64,000 nt of DNA from VAZQ01 sp036557705 (GTDB taxonomy: Bacteria > Pseudomonadota > Alphaproteobacteria > Rhizobiales > Xanthobacteraceae). The stretch covers positions 1-64,000 of the forward strand of contig DATBHB010000037.1 of the NCBI GenBank assembly GCA_036557705.1. The letters are read 5' to 3'. Below are positions 35,800-43,334 of this stretch, in pieces (the stretch's first letter is position 1; each line of letters opens with the position of its first letter). The notes beneath the pieces were generated by a model. That model saw nothing but the letters and a program-made list of their open reading frames with translations, had not been told where the DNA came from and did not search any database. The position numbers and the translations under genes are program-made.

Positions 35800-36618
35800 T
35801 TAATTCACCGGCTGTCCCAGCGGCGCCCGCTCGATGATCTCAATGCGGGTACCCCATGGGTCGGTGATATATGTAATTTTGCTGCCGTTGGGCACCTGGC
35901 GTGGCGGCTCGTAGAGCTTGATGCCGTCGGCCTGAATCTTCTGGACGAAGGCCGCGTGGTCTTTCGCATCGAAACCGATGTGGTCGAGGATGCGGCCGCG
36001 GGTTGGAGCCTGTGCGGTGTCAGCCTTCGCAAAGCGCAGCTGGACCCCCGGCAGGTCAACGACCGCGGCGTTGTTACGGGTGCCGGCCTTGCCGCCGAAA
36101 GTCTTCACGTACCACGCCTGAGCCTTGGCGATCTCTGCTTCCGGCAGGAAGAAGTGCACGTGCTCATTGCGGATCGGGATTGTCTGGGTCTTGTCCTCCA
36201 GGATTTCGATGCGCACGCCGTCCGGCGTCACCACGAAGGCCTGATCCGGTCGGTTGTTGGTCCCGGGCAGGACCGGCACGCCGGCCGCCTTCCACTGGCC
36301 GACGCGCTGCTGGACGTTGTCGACGATGAAGCCGACGTGATTGATCACCGAGCCCTGGGTGCCGCCCTCTCCTTTCTCGGTCCCGAGATTCAAATTGATG
36401 TAGACGCCGGGGAACATCATGAATGGATTTCCGCCGATCATGAACAACTTGCCGCCCATGCCAACGAAGAGGTTCTTGTTTGCTTCCACGTTTTTCGAGA
36501 TGAGGTGCCAGTGACCCATGGTCACGCCGACCTGATTGAACGGCGCCGGTTGCGCGGCCGCGCTCCCGACGGCGAGCGGCGATGCGAGCAATACCGCTGC
36601 GAAAACAGCTGTCTTCAT
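35800..36618 (-). CDS. Exported VOC (glyoxalase/dioxygenase fold) family protein
   Basis: 272 residues with a signal peptide (MKTAVFAAVLLASPLAVGSAAA) and two vicinal-oxygen-chelate modules. Module one: NQVGVTMGHWHLISKNVEAN through INHVGFIVDNVQQRV and TPDGVRIEIL. Module two: NEHVHFFLPEAEIAKAQAWY through LDHIGFDAKDHAAF and ITDPWGTRIEIIE. The His/Glu metal positions are present in both (H in GHWH, E in RIEI). Periplasmic location is unusual for this fold. Substrate unknown. Confidence 0.85.
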   Translation of the reverse strand: MKTAVFAAVLLASPLAVGSAAAQPAPFNQVGVTMGHWHLISKNVEANKNLFVGMGGKLFMIGGNPFMMFPGVYINLNLGTEKGEGGTQGSVINHVGFIVDNVQQRVGQWKAAGVPVLPGTNNRPDQAFVVTPDGVRIEILEDKTQTIPIRNEHVHFFLPEAEIAKAQAWYVKTFGGKAGTRNNAAVVDLPGVQLRFAKADTAQAPTRGRILDHIGFDAKDHAAFVQKIQADGIKLYEPPRQVPNGSKITYITDPWGTRIEIIERAPLGQPVN

Positions 36619-36882
36619 CGATGCCTCCCTGTCGAGCCGATGTTCCCCGGCGAACTGCGAACGCTATCAGGCTGCGAGCATGTGCGATAGTGTTCGTACT
36701 GCCCCATGGACGCCCAACAGGCCGCTGGCCGAGCGTTGGTCGGGCAATTCGCCGAGTATTGTAGCAGGCATCTTGCTAAGCATCGCCGGCGCTGATGATT
36801 GCGCGGGCGACGTTCTGTGGCACGCCGAAGGTGATTGCGCGAAGCAATGGGGCGCAAGCATCGATGTGGCAGGTTCGCGGCT
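36619..36882. other. Intergenic stretch, nothing recognised
   Basis: 264 bases between the VOC gene start and the small gene at 36883. Open frames here lack ribosome sites and family features. The VOC promoter presumably lies near its right-hand side. Confidence 0.4.
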
Positions 36883-37032
36883 ATGATGACGATTGAAGAC
36901 ATTGAAAAAGCCGTAATGGAACTGCCTGCTGATCAGCTCGCCAAGTTCCGCGTCTGGTTCGAGGAATTCGAGCCGGCGCGCTTCGACCAGAGGATCGAGC
37001 GTGATGCCAATGCGGTGCTGGCACGCCGATAG
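36883..37032 (+). CDS. Small antitoxin-like protein, possibly truncated
   Basis: 49 residues, MMTIEDIEKAVMELPADQLA then KFRVWFEEFEPARFDQRIER and DANAVLARR. The pattern (acidic helix, FRxWFxEFxAxxFDxxIERD) is that of small conserved proteins, often about 75 residues, encoded beside RelE/ParE-type toxins. Here the ORF stops early, 22 bases before a family A repeat, and no toxin follows. It may be a shortened relic. Confidence 0.45.
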   Translation: MMTIEDIEKAVMELPADQLAKFRVWFEEFEPARFDQRIERDANAVLARR

Positions 37033-37053
37033 TGGGATATCAGCGCCTCGGAC

Positions 37054-37094
37054 GCGTGGGCACGGCGCGCAAGCGCGCCTTTGCCCACCCTACA
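37054..37094. repeat. Palindromic element family A, half copy 5
   Basis: GCGTGGGCACGGCGCGC-AA-GCGCGCCTTTGCCCACCCTACA: only the right arm of the element, between the small antitoxin-like gene and the amidohydrolase stop. Confidence 0.65.
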
Positions 37095-37177
37095 GAATCC
37101 GCAGTCGCGCGCAATGTCGGCACTGGGTCACAAACGGCGGCCCCGACCGGTCCCGGCGGCCGCCTCCACCCAGGTGA

Positions 37178-38800
37178 TCACTGCGCCTTGGCCATTGCCG
37201 GAAACTTCACCCCGAGCTGATCGAGATAAGTGTCGTACCTGCTGGCATCGTAGTAGAACTTTCGCATTTCCGGCCGGTAGCGCGCCATGGTCTCGCGGTT
37301 GATCTCGATCTGCGGCTTGTCGGTCGCGGCGAGGAATTCCTGCGGCTTGTCGGATTTGAGTTGAACGTCGGTGAAGTAGGTTCTCGCCGCTTGGACAAGG
37401 TCCGGGCGGGTGAGGAAATCGATGACGGTGAGCGCCATCACCTTTGCGCCTGCCAGCACGCCTTTGTGGGCGATCGGGGTCGCCATCGTGATCGCATTCG
37501 CCCAGTTGTGACCGGGCAGGTTCGGGATGTTGGCGGGATAGAACAGCGGCGCGGTCGGCGCCACCCACGATACATTGCCGATATCGTCGGAGCCGCCGCT
37601 TTCGGGCTTCTCCTCGGGGGCGCGCAGCCCCTTGAGTTTCGTCGCCAGCCCGTCCTCGTTGCCGTTCGCGAGCTTCTGCACCGCCTTGGCGAAGCTCTGT
37701 TCCTCGTCGGTCCACTTCGGCAGTCCGACGCGCTCGATATTTGCCTGGTAGGCTTCGGCGATCGCCTTGTTGAAATGCCGCGGCGCGGCCGTACCGACCA
37801 GCTTGCGCGTCACCTTGGTATTGGTCATGACTGCCGCGGCTTCGGCGATCCGGTTGCCCATCTGGTAATTCTTCTTGATGTTTTCGAAGTCCATTTCCCG
37901 GAAGAAATACCAGACCGACGCCCGCGACGGGATAACATTGGGCTGGTCGCCGCCGTCGGTAATCACATAGTGCGAACGCTGCTCGGGACGCAGCTGCTCG
38001 CGGTTGAGGTCCCAGCCGATATTCATCAGTTCGACGGCGCGCAGCGCATTGCGGCCGCGCCACGGCCTTGCGGCAGCGTGCGCGGATTCGCCCTCGAAGG
38101 TGTATTCGACGGAGACCATCCCGGTGCCGCTGGGCTTGCCCCAGGCGGTCGAGAAATTATCGCTGACATGCGTGTAGAGGACCGCATCTACGTCTTTGAA
38201 CAGGCCGGCGCGTACCATGAAAGCCTTCCCGCCGAGCAGTTCCTCGGCGACGCCCGGCCAGATCATGATCGTGCCCGAAAGCTTCTCGCGCTCCATCAGC
38301 TCCTTGGCCGCGAGAGCTGCAACGATGATGACCGCCTGCCCCGAATTGTGGCCCTCGCCATGGCCGGGTGCACCTTCGATCAGCGGCTCGCGCCAGGCGA
38401 CGCCCGGCTTTTGCGAGGCCTTCGGCAGGCAATCGATATCGCTGCCCAGCGCGATGACCGGCCGTCCGGAGCCCCAGCGCGCCACCCAGGCGGTGGGCAT
38501 CCCGGCGACGCCGCGCTCCACCGTAAAGCCGTTCTTTTCGAGTACGCCGGTGAGGTAATTCGAGGTCTCGAATTCCTGGTAGGCGAGTTCGCCGAAGGAG
38601 AAGACGGTATCGTTCATGACCTGCGCAAGCTTGCGCCGGCTTTCGACTCCCGCCAATACGCTCGCCTTGTATGTCTCGACGCGCGCATGCTCGTTGGCGC
38701 CGGGGGTCTGCTGGGCGAAGGCCGCAATCCCGAGAAGCAACATCGCCGCGAGGGCAGTAGCCCCGATTGCCTGAAATTTCTTTCTCCTGCTGTCGAACAT
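37178..38800 (-). CDS. Exported M20-family amidohydrolase (AbgB-like)
   Basis: 540 residues with a signal peptide (about 1-29, LAAMLLLGIAAFAQQ). Metal-dependent M20 peptidase/amidase fold: ALGSDIDCLPKASQKPG (first metal Asp), GHGEGHNSGQAVIIVAALAAKEL (His pair), GVAEELLGGKAFM (Glu-Glu), and the dimerisation domain SVEYTFEGESAHAAARPWRG with RNALRAVELMNIG. The closest named relatives are AbgB-type aminobenzoyl-glutamate hydrolase subunits, but those are cytoplasmic; this one appears periplasmic. Physiological substrate unknown. Confidence 0.88.
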   Translation of the reverse strand: MFDSRRKKFQAIGATALAAMLLLGIAAFAQQTPGANEHARVETYKASVLAGVESRRKLAQVMNDTVFSFGELAYQEFETSNYLTGVLEKNGFTVERGVAGMPTAWVARWGSGRPVIALGSDIDCLPKASQKPGVAWREPLIEGAPGHGEGHNSGQAVIIVAALAAKELMEREKLSGTIMIWPGVAEELLGGKAFMVRAGLFKDVDAVLYTHVSDNFSTAWGKPSGTGMVSVEYTFEGESAHAAARPWRGRNALRAVELMNIGWDLNREQLRPEQRSHYVITDGGDQPNVIPSRASVWYFFREMDFENIKKNYQMGNRIAEAAAVMTNTKVTRKLVGTAAPRHFNKAIAEAYQANIERVGLPKWTDEEQSFAKAVQKLANGNEDGLATKLKGLRAPEEKPESGGSDDIGNVSWVAPTAPLFYPANIPNLPGHNWANAITMATPIAHKGVLAGAKVMALTVIDFLTRPDLVQAARTYFTDVQLKSDKPQEFLAATDKPQIEINRETMARYRPEMRKFYYDASRYDTYLDQLGVKFPAMAKAQ

Positions 38801-39091
38801 CGCCTTCCTCCAAAGCTGGAATGACCTGCATGAAGCGCCGGCATGAAGCGCCGGCGCGCCCGGCGAGCAATGCGGGATGGTCCGCGAGGATCACCGCCGC
38901 ATCAGTATTCTACCCAGGAAACAAGTGCCTGGCGCACCTGTGAGGCTACCACATCTACCGACCGGCCAATCTCTTCCAGGGCGACGATTTTCTGCAACGC
39001 GGTTTGCGGTTTTATGCATTTGTTCAGGAGACAGCATGGAATGCTTTGCCCGCACCACAGATGCCGTTAGGACCTTGTTGACGAAACCGGC
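38801..39091. other. Intergenic stretch, nothing recognised
   Basis: 291 bases between the amidohydrolase start and the Uma2 gene stop. A short direct repeat (ATGAAGCGCCGGC twice, 38830-38855) is the only pattern seen. No supportable gene on either strand. Confidence 0.4.
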
Positions 39092-39691
39092 CTACGAGCC
39101 TCGGCTTTCCGGATCGAGCGTCGTTCCGCGGTAGAGATCGCCGACAGAGCAGCGAAAGCCAAATTCCGGCATCTCGATCGGATCGTCGCGCCGCCGCAGA
39201 GCCGCCGGCTCCCACTCCCGGCTCTTCGCGTAGATTTCCACGAATGTTTCGTGGGGCTCGACAACCACGACGTAGAGATTACTTGCTGCTTGCCGATATC
39301 GATGCAATTTCAAATCGATCTCGGTGCGCCTGTTCGAGGGCGACAAGATCTCCGCAACGAGCCGGAAGTCCTGCGTGTACAACTCGGGCCCAGCCGGACC
39401 GGGTGCAACGACCACATCCGGCTCCGGCTGAAAATTGAGCAGTCCCGGCAATCGAAGCGCAATCTCGTGATATGCAAGAAGATTGCTGCCTTGCGCCGCA
39501 AAGGCCGTATTGAGAAGCTCACACAGATTCCGCGCAATCCACTGATGCGCCATGCTCGGCGGGGCCATCATCACGGCGACACCCTCGATCAGGTCCCAGC
39601 GCTCTTCCTTCGGCCGCATCTCGAGGAACGCCATGAACTCGTCCAGGTCCATGGTCCCCGAATAAGGACGCGCGGGTGCGGTCACGATCAT
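39092..39691 (-). CDS. Uma2 family endonuclease-fold protein
   Basis: 199 residues of the Uma2/DUF820 family (PF05685), a PD-(D/E)XK nuclease fold. Visible: MDLDEFMAFLEMRP, the conserved EERWDLIEGVAVMMAPPSMAH, PEPDVVVAPG (catalytic Asp), FRLVAEILSPSNRRTEIDLK (Glu and Lys of the fold) and YRQAASNLYVVVV. Most members are of unknown role. Start MIVTAP with GAGG upstream; the gene begins eight bases after the DUF1194 stop and may be co-transcribed with it. Confidence 0.85.
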   Translation of the reverse strand: MIVTAPARPYSGTMDLDEFMAFLEMRPKEERWDLIEGVAVMMAPPSMAHQWIARNLCELLNTAFAAQGSNLLAYHEIALRLPGLLNFQPEPDVVVAPGPAGPELYTQDFRLVAEILSPSNRRTEIDLKLHRYRQAASNLYVVVVEPHETFVEIYAKSREWEPAALRRRDDPIEMPEFGFRCSVGDLYRGTTLDPESRGS

Positions 39692-39699
39692 GCTTAGCC

Positions 39700-40548
39700 T
39701 CAATTCCCCCAGCGTTCGCGCCACATCTGCTCGCCGATGGTGCAGGAGATGCGCGGCGCTCGCGCCTGTACCGGCACGACGGGGCGCTGCGGAATGCGGC
39801 CGGCGATTTCCTGAACGAGCTTGGTGCGGATCGCTTCCTTGAACTGCTCGCGGTTATGGATCGGAATGATGAAGGCGCCGGGTCCGCCGATCACGCAATC
39901 TTCGTAATAAACATCGAGATTTTCGATATCCAGCGAAAACGTGTTCGGCCGTTTGAGCATGATCGGCAGGCCGTTGATGGTAATGCCGGCCGCGAGAACA
40001 TCATTGCGCACGGGCACGACCAGCGGGCCGGCATTGTTGGCGCCGTCGCCGGAGACGTCGATTACCCGGCGGATGCCGTTGTAGCCGCTGGCGTCGAACA
40101 GAGGCTTGGCAAATTGCAGCGCTCCCGAAATCGATGTGCGCGAGGCGCGCCGGTACGGCGCGCGGGCGATGTCGTTCGCTACGCCGTCGGCGGTCTCCGG
40201 TCCTTCGATCAGCCGCCAGGGGAGAATGATTTTCTGGTCGAATGGGCCGGCCCATTCGAAATAGGTCAGTGCCACCCTGGCGTTGATGCCGCCGCGCAGG
40301 GCCTGCATGAATTCGCGCGAGGTGATGGCGCCGATATAGCCTTCCCGCTGCAGTTGCTGCTCTTCGGGATCCATCGAGTAGGAAACGTCGACGGCGAGCA
40401 CGAGTTCGGTATCGACCGGGATGGCGCCCGGCCGCGTATCGGCGAATAGCGGTCCCAGCCGCGGTGCCGCCGTTCCGCCGTTCCAGCCGGCGATGATGGC
40501 GCACATGAGCAATACGGCGAGTGCAGCGATCGGCAACCGAATACGCAT
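39700..40548 (-). CDS. DUF1194 domain exported VWA-like protein
   Basis: 282 residues with a signal peptide (MRIRLPIAALAVLLMCAIIA) and a von Willebrand A-type fold. The MIDAS start is LVLAVDVSYSM (D-x-S-x-S), followed by RTSISGALQFAKPLF (the MIDAS Thr region) and VIDVSGDGANNAG. This DUF1194 family is common in Hyphomicrobiales and is probably a secreted metal-dependent binding protein. The ATG at 40548 starts the signal peptide; the open frame continues upstream without meaning. Confidence 0.85.
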   Translation of the reverse strand: MRIRLPIAALAVLLMCAIIAGWNGGTAAPRLGPLFADTRPGAIPVDTELVLAVDVSYSMDPEEQQLQREGYIGAITSREFMQALRGGINARVALTYFEWAGPFDQKIILPWRLIEGPETADGVANDIARAPYRRASRTSISGALQFAKPLFDASGYNGIRRVIDVSGDGANNAGPLVVPVRNDVLAAGITINGLPIMLKRPNTFSLDIENLDVYYEDCVIGGPGAFIIPIHNREQFKEAIRTKLVQEIAGRIPQRPVVPVQARAPRISCTIGEQMWRERWGN

Positions 40549-40563
40549 CGAAGCCTCCCAGGT

Positions 40564-40711
40564 GGCCGTCAGCCTGAGGTGCGAGCCCCGCCTCTTCGGC
40601 GGGGCGAGCCTCGAAGGCGACGGCCCTATGCAATCGAAGCGTCCAATCCGGGCCGCCATCCTTCGAGGCGCGCGCCCAAGTAAGGGGCGCGCGCGCCTCA
40701 GGATGACGGCG
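40564..40711. repeat. Palindromic element family C, two adjacent units
   Basis: Unit one (40564-40625) pairs GGCCGTCAGCCTGAGG with CCTCGAAGGCGACGGCC around CCCCGCC-TCTTC-GGCGGGG. Unit two (40652-40711) pairs GCCGCCATCCTTCGAGGCGC with GCGCCTCAGGATGACGGC. Both sit between the DUF1194 start and the ald stop. Confidence 0.75.
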
Positions 40712-40756
40712 CATGATACAGCAGGTTCAACACCGTCGGAACGGCATCCTTTGCCG

Positions 40757-41875
40757 TCACAAGCGCAATGCGGCTTCGGCCGGAGTGAATTTCAGGTGCA
40801 GAGCCTCGGCCACGGCGCGATGGGTAATCATTCCCTCGTACACATTGAGCCCGTTCCGCAGATGCTGATCGCGCCCGAGCGTTCGCCGCGCGCCATCTTC
40901 GGCAAGCTCCAGCACGAACGGCAGCGTCACATTGTTGAGCGCAAAAGTGGAGGTGCGGGCGACCGCGCCCGGCATATTGGTCACGCAATAATGCACGACG
41001 TCATCCACCAGATAGGTGGGGTTGGAATGCGTCGTCGGGCGCGATGTCTCCGCGCAGCCGCCCTGATCGATCGCCACATCGACGATGACGGCGCCGGGCT
41101 TCATGGCTTTCACGGTTTGCGCGGAGACGAGCTTCGGGGCCGCGGCGCCGGGAACAAGCACAGTACCGATGATGAGATCGGCGCGCCGACAGAGCGCCTC
41201 GACGGCATCGCGAGTCGAAAAGACGGTGCGCACGCCCGAGCCGAACTGCTGCGATATTCGCCGCAGCACCTCCGGATTCCGGTCGACTACAGTAACCGTC
41301 GCTCCCATTCCGGCGGCGATGAACGCGGCATGACTGCCGGCCACGCCGCCGCCGAGGATGAGCACGTCTGCCGCAGGCACTCCCGGCACGCCTCCCAGGA
41401 GGACGCCGCGGCCGCCGTTTTCTTTTTCCAGGCAACGCGCTCCGACATGGGGGGCCATTCGCCCCGCCACTTCCGACATCGGCGTGAGCAGGGGAAGCGA
41501 GCCTTGCGGCGACGTGACGGTCTCATAAGCAATGGCCGTGACGCCGGTAGCAAGGAGGTCCTCGGTTTGCTGGCGGTCCGGCGCGAGATGCAGGTAAGTG
41601 AAAAGAATCTGCCCAGGCCGCAGTTTCTTGCGCTCGGCCGCAAGCGGCTCCTTGACTTTCACGATCATCTCGGCGCGCGCAAAGACCTCATCTGGATTGC
41701 TTACGATTTCGGCGCCGGCGGCTTCGTAATCGGTATCGCCAAGGCCGGCGCCGATGCCGGCATTCGTCTCGACCAGCACGCGATGGCCTTTGGCACTCAG
41801 CTCGCGCGCCGTCGAGGGAATGAGCCCGACGCGGTATTCGTTATCCTTGATCTCTTTGGGCACACCGACGAGCAT
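40757..41875 (-). CDS. ald: Alanine dehydrogenase
   Basis: NAD-dependent oxidative deamination of L-alanine to pyruvate and ammonia. 372 residues from MLVGVPKEIKDNEYRVGLIP. Substrate-binding Lys/Arg region MIVKVKEPLAAE, catalytic His in YLHLAPDRQQTE, Rossmann DVLILGGGVAGSHAAFIAAG and VDVAIDQGGCAETSRPTTHS with the catalytic Asp. A second copy of its first codons (MLVGVP) and start region lies on the far side of the repeat at 42065-42095, so the present start derives from a duplication. Confidence 0.95.
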   Translation of the reverse strand: MLVGVPKEIKDNEYRVGLIPSTARELSAKGHRVLVETNAGIGAGLGDTDYEAAGAEIVSNPDEVFARAEMIVKVKEPLAAERKKLRPGQILFTYLHLAPDRQQTEDLLATGVTAIAYETVTSPQGSLPLLTPMSEVAGRMAPHVGARCLEKENGGRGVLLGGVPGVPAADVLILGGGVAGSHAAFIAAGMGATVTVVDRNPEVLRRISQQFGSGVRTVFSTRDAVEALCRRADLIIGTVLVPGAAAPKLVSAQTVKAMKPGAVIVDVAIDQGGCAETSRPTTHSNPTYLVDDVVHYCVTNMPGAVARTSTFALNNVTLPFVLELAEDGARRTLGRDQHLRNGLNVYEGMITHRAVAEALHLKFTPAEAALRL

Positions 41876-41886
41876 CGCACGCCTCA
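41856..41886. repeat. Direct flanking duplication at ald, copy 1
   Basis: 31 bases containing the ald start (GGGCACACCGACGAGCATCG on the plus strand), repeated with three substitutions at 42065-42095 on the other side of the family A element. Confidence 0.8.
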
Positions 41887-41891
41887 GACTT

Positions 41892-42057
41892 GTAGGGTGG
41901 GCAAAGGCGCGCGCACGCGGATCATGCAAATCGTACAAGAGTGCGGCGCGCCTTTGCCCACGCGATCGTACGTTGAGCAGGGCACCGCGTGGGCAAAATC
42001 GCATCTACGCGATCGTGCAAATTTTGAGTTCTTGCGAAGCGATTTTGCCCACCCTAC
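41892..42057. repeat. Palindromic element family A, copy 6
   Basis: From GTAGGGTGGGCAAAGGCGC to GATTTTGCCCACCCTAC, about 166 bases with two internal arms, directly upstream of the ald start and flanked by a 31-base direct duplication. Confidence 0.85.
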
Positions 42058-42064
42058 GAGTTGA

Positions 42065-42095
42065 TTGGGTACACCGACGAGCATCACACGGCTCA
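42065..42095. repeat. Direct flanking duplication at ald, copy 2
   Basis: TTGGGTACACCGACGAGCATC and following bases. On the minus strand it reads ATGCTCGTCGGTGTACCC (MLVGVP), the ald start, eight bases after the ribB(A) stop. Confidence 0.8.
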
Positions 42096-43190
42096 CTCTT
42101 CGAGCGGCTCGCGCGACAGAATCTCGATCCCGAACCCTGCGAGCCCGACATAGGTGAATTTGCGCCCGGTCAGCAGCCGGATCGAAGAAATCCCGAGATC
42201 CTTGAGGATTTGCGCGCCGAGCCCGACCTCGCGCCACTGCCGCGAGCGCGCTTCTTCCGAACTGCGCGTTCCCGGCTGCGGTATCTGGTGGGTCGGAACG
42301 CCCGCCGCACCGTCGCGCAGGAAAACCAGCACGCCGCGCCCCTCCTTTTTGAAGCGCCGCAGCGAGGCGTGGACCGGGCTCGCGCCGCCGAAAAGGTCGC
42401 GAATGACATCGGCGCGATGCAGCCGAGCCAGTACGGCCTCGCCGTCGCCGATGCGGCCATGAACGAAGGCCATGTGCTGGATGGCGTCGAACGGCGTCAC
42501 GTAAGCGTAGCCCTGGAGCGTCCCGATCTCGCTTTCGACAGGGAATTCCCCAATCCGCTTGACCAGCTTGTCGCGCGCCTGCCGATAATCGATGAGGTCG
42601 GCGATCGAGATGCGCTGGAGCTTGTGGGTCTCGGCGAACGCCGAAACAGCGGCGCCCCGCATTACCGTGCCGTCGTCGTTCATCAGCTCGGCGAGCACGC
42701 CGACCGGCGGCAGCCCGGCGAGCCGGCAGAGGTCGACGCAGGCTTCGGTATGGCCCGAGCGCATGAGAACGCCGCCGTCCTTGGCGACAAGCGGGAAGAC
42801 ATGGCCGGGCCGTACAAAATCCGCGGCCCCGCTGTTGTGATTGGCGAGCGCGCGCACCGTATTGGTGCGCTCCTCAGCCGAAATTCCGGTGGTGAGCCCA
42901 TGCCGCACATCCACCGAGACCGTAAACGCAGTGCCGAGCGGCGCGTCATTGATCGCGACCATGGGATCGAGGTGAAGCCGTTTGGCTTCCTCGTGGGCGA
43001 GCGGCGCGCAGACGATGCCGGACGTGTGGCGGATGATAAACGCCATCTTCTCCGGCGAGCAAAGCGACGCCGCGACGAAAACGTCGCCCTCGTTTTCACG
43101 ATCGTCATCGTCGGCGACAACCACCATCTCGCCTTTGGCGAAGGCGGCGACGACGGCCTCGACGCGCTGGTGGATTTCGCTCACACTCAT
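42093..43190 (-). CDS. ribB: 3,4-dihydroxy-2-butanone-4-phosphate synthase with degenerate GTP cyclohydrolase II domain
   Basis: Makes the four-carbon riboflavin precursor from ribulose 5-phosphate. 365 residues: RibB domain (1-205) with VVVADDDDRENEGDVFVAAS (metal Glu), ICAPL-type segment IVCAPLAHEEAKRL, RHGLTTGISAEERTNTV, GHVFPLVAKDGGVLMRSGHTEA and CELMNDDG-like AELMNDDGTVMR. The C-terminal domain (about 215-365) has the RibA fold end but lacks the zinc cysteines and GDVxGSxRCDCG motif (here RLHRADVIRDLFGGASPVHA), so it is probably inactive as cyclohydrolase (RibBX type). Its start lies in a duplicated segment beside a repeat. Confidence 0.88.
   Translation of the reverse strand: MSVSEIHQRVEAVVAAFAKGEMVVVADDDDRENEGDVFVAASLCSPEKMAFIIRHTSGIVCAPLAHEEAKRLHLDPMVAINDAPLGTAFTVSVDVRHGLTTGISAEERTNTVRALANHNSGAADFVRPGHVFPLVAKDGGVLMRSGHTEACVDLCRLAGLPPVGVLAELMNDDGTVMRGAAVSAFAETHKLQRISIADLIDYRQARDKLVKRIGEFPVESEIGTLQGYAYVTPFDAIQHMAFVHGRIGDGEAVLARLHRADVIRDLFGGASPVHASLRRFKKEGRGVLVFLRDGAAGVPTHQIPQPGTRSSEEARSRQWREVGLGAQILKDLGISSIRLLTGRKFTYVGLAGFGIEILSREPLEE
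43166..43184. repeat. Direct flanking duplication at ribB(A), copy 1
   Basis: GCTGGTGGATTTCGCTCAC, the first codons of ribB(A) (VSEIHQ on the minus strand), repeated exactly at 43306-43324 across the family A element. Confidence 0.85.
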
Positions 43191-43197
43191 CCCTTTG

Positions 43198-43303
43198 GTA
43201 GGGTGTGCAACCGCGCGGCACGAGCGGACCGCGTGCGCAAAATCGCTAATCGCGCGGTTGCGCACGCGGGCAAACCATGCCACGCGATTTTGCACACCCT
43301 ACA
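43198..43303. repeat. Palindromic element family A, copy 7
   Basis: From GTAGGGTGTGCAACCGCGCGG to GATTTTGCACACCCTACA, about 106 bases immediately upstream of the ribB(A) start, flanked by an exact 19-base direct duplication. Confidence 0.85.
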
Positions 43304-43305
43304 AG

Positions 43306-43324
43306 GCTGGTGGATTTCGCTCAC
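43306..43324. repeat. Direct flanking duplication at ribB(A), copy 2
   Basis: Second exact copy of GCTGGTGGATTTCGCTCAC, lying between the element and the aroC stop. On the minus strand it reads GTGAGCGAAATCCACCAG, a displaced ribB(A) start. Confidence 0.85.
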
Positions 43325-43334
43325 GTCCAGTTCC

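Noticed and set aside
27242..35800. Classic prophage or integrative element bounded by att sites
   Set aside because: No integrase, structural genes or duplicated tRNA 3' end could be found by eye; the island label rests only on content and position.
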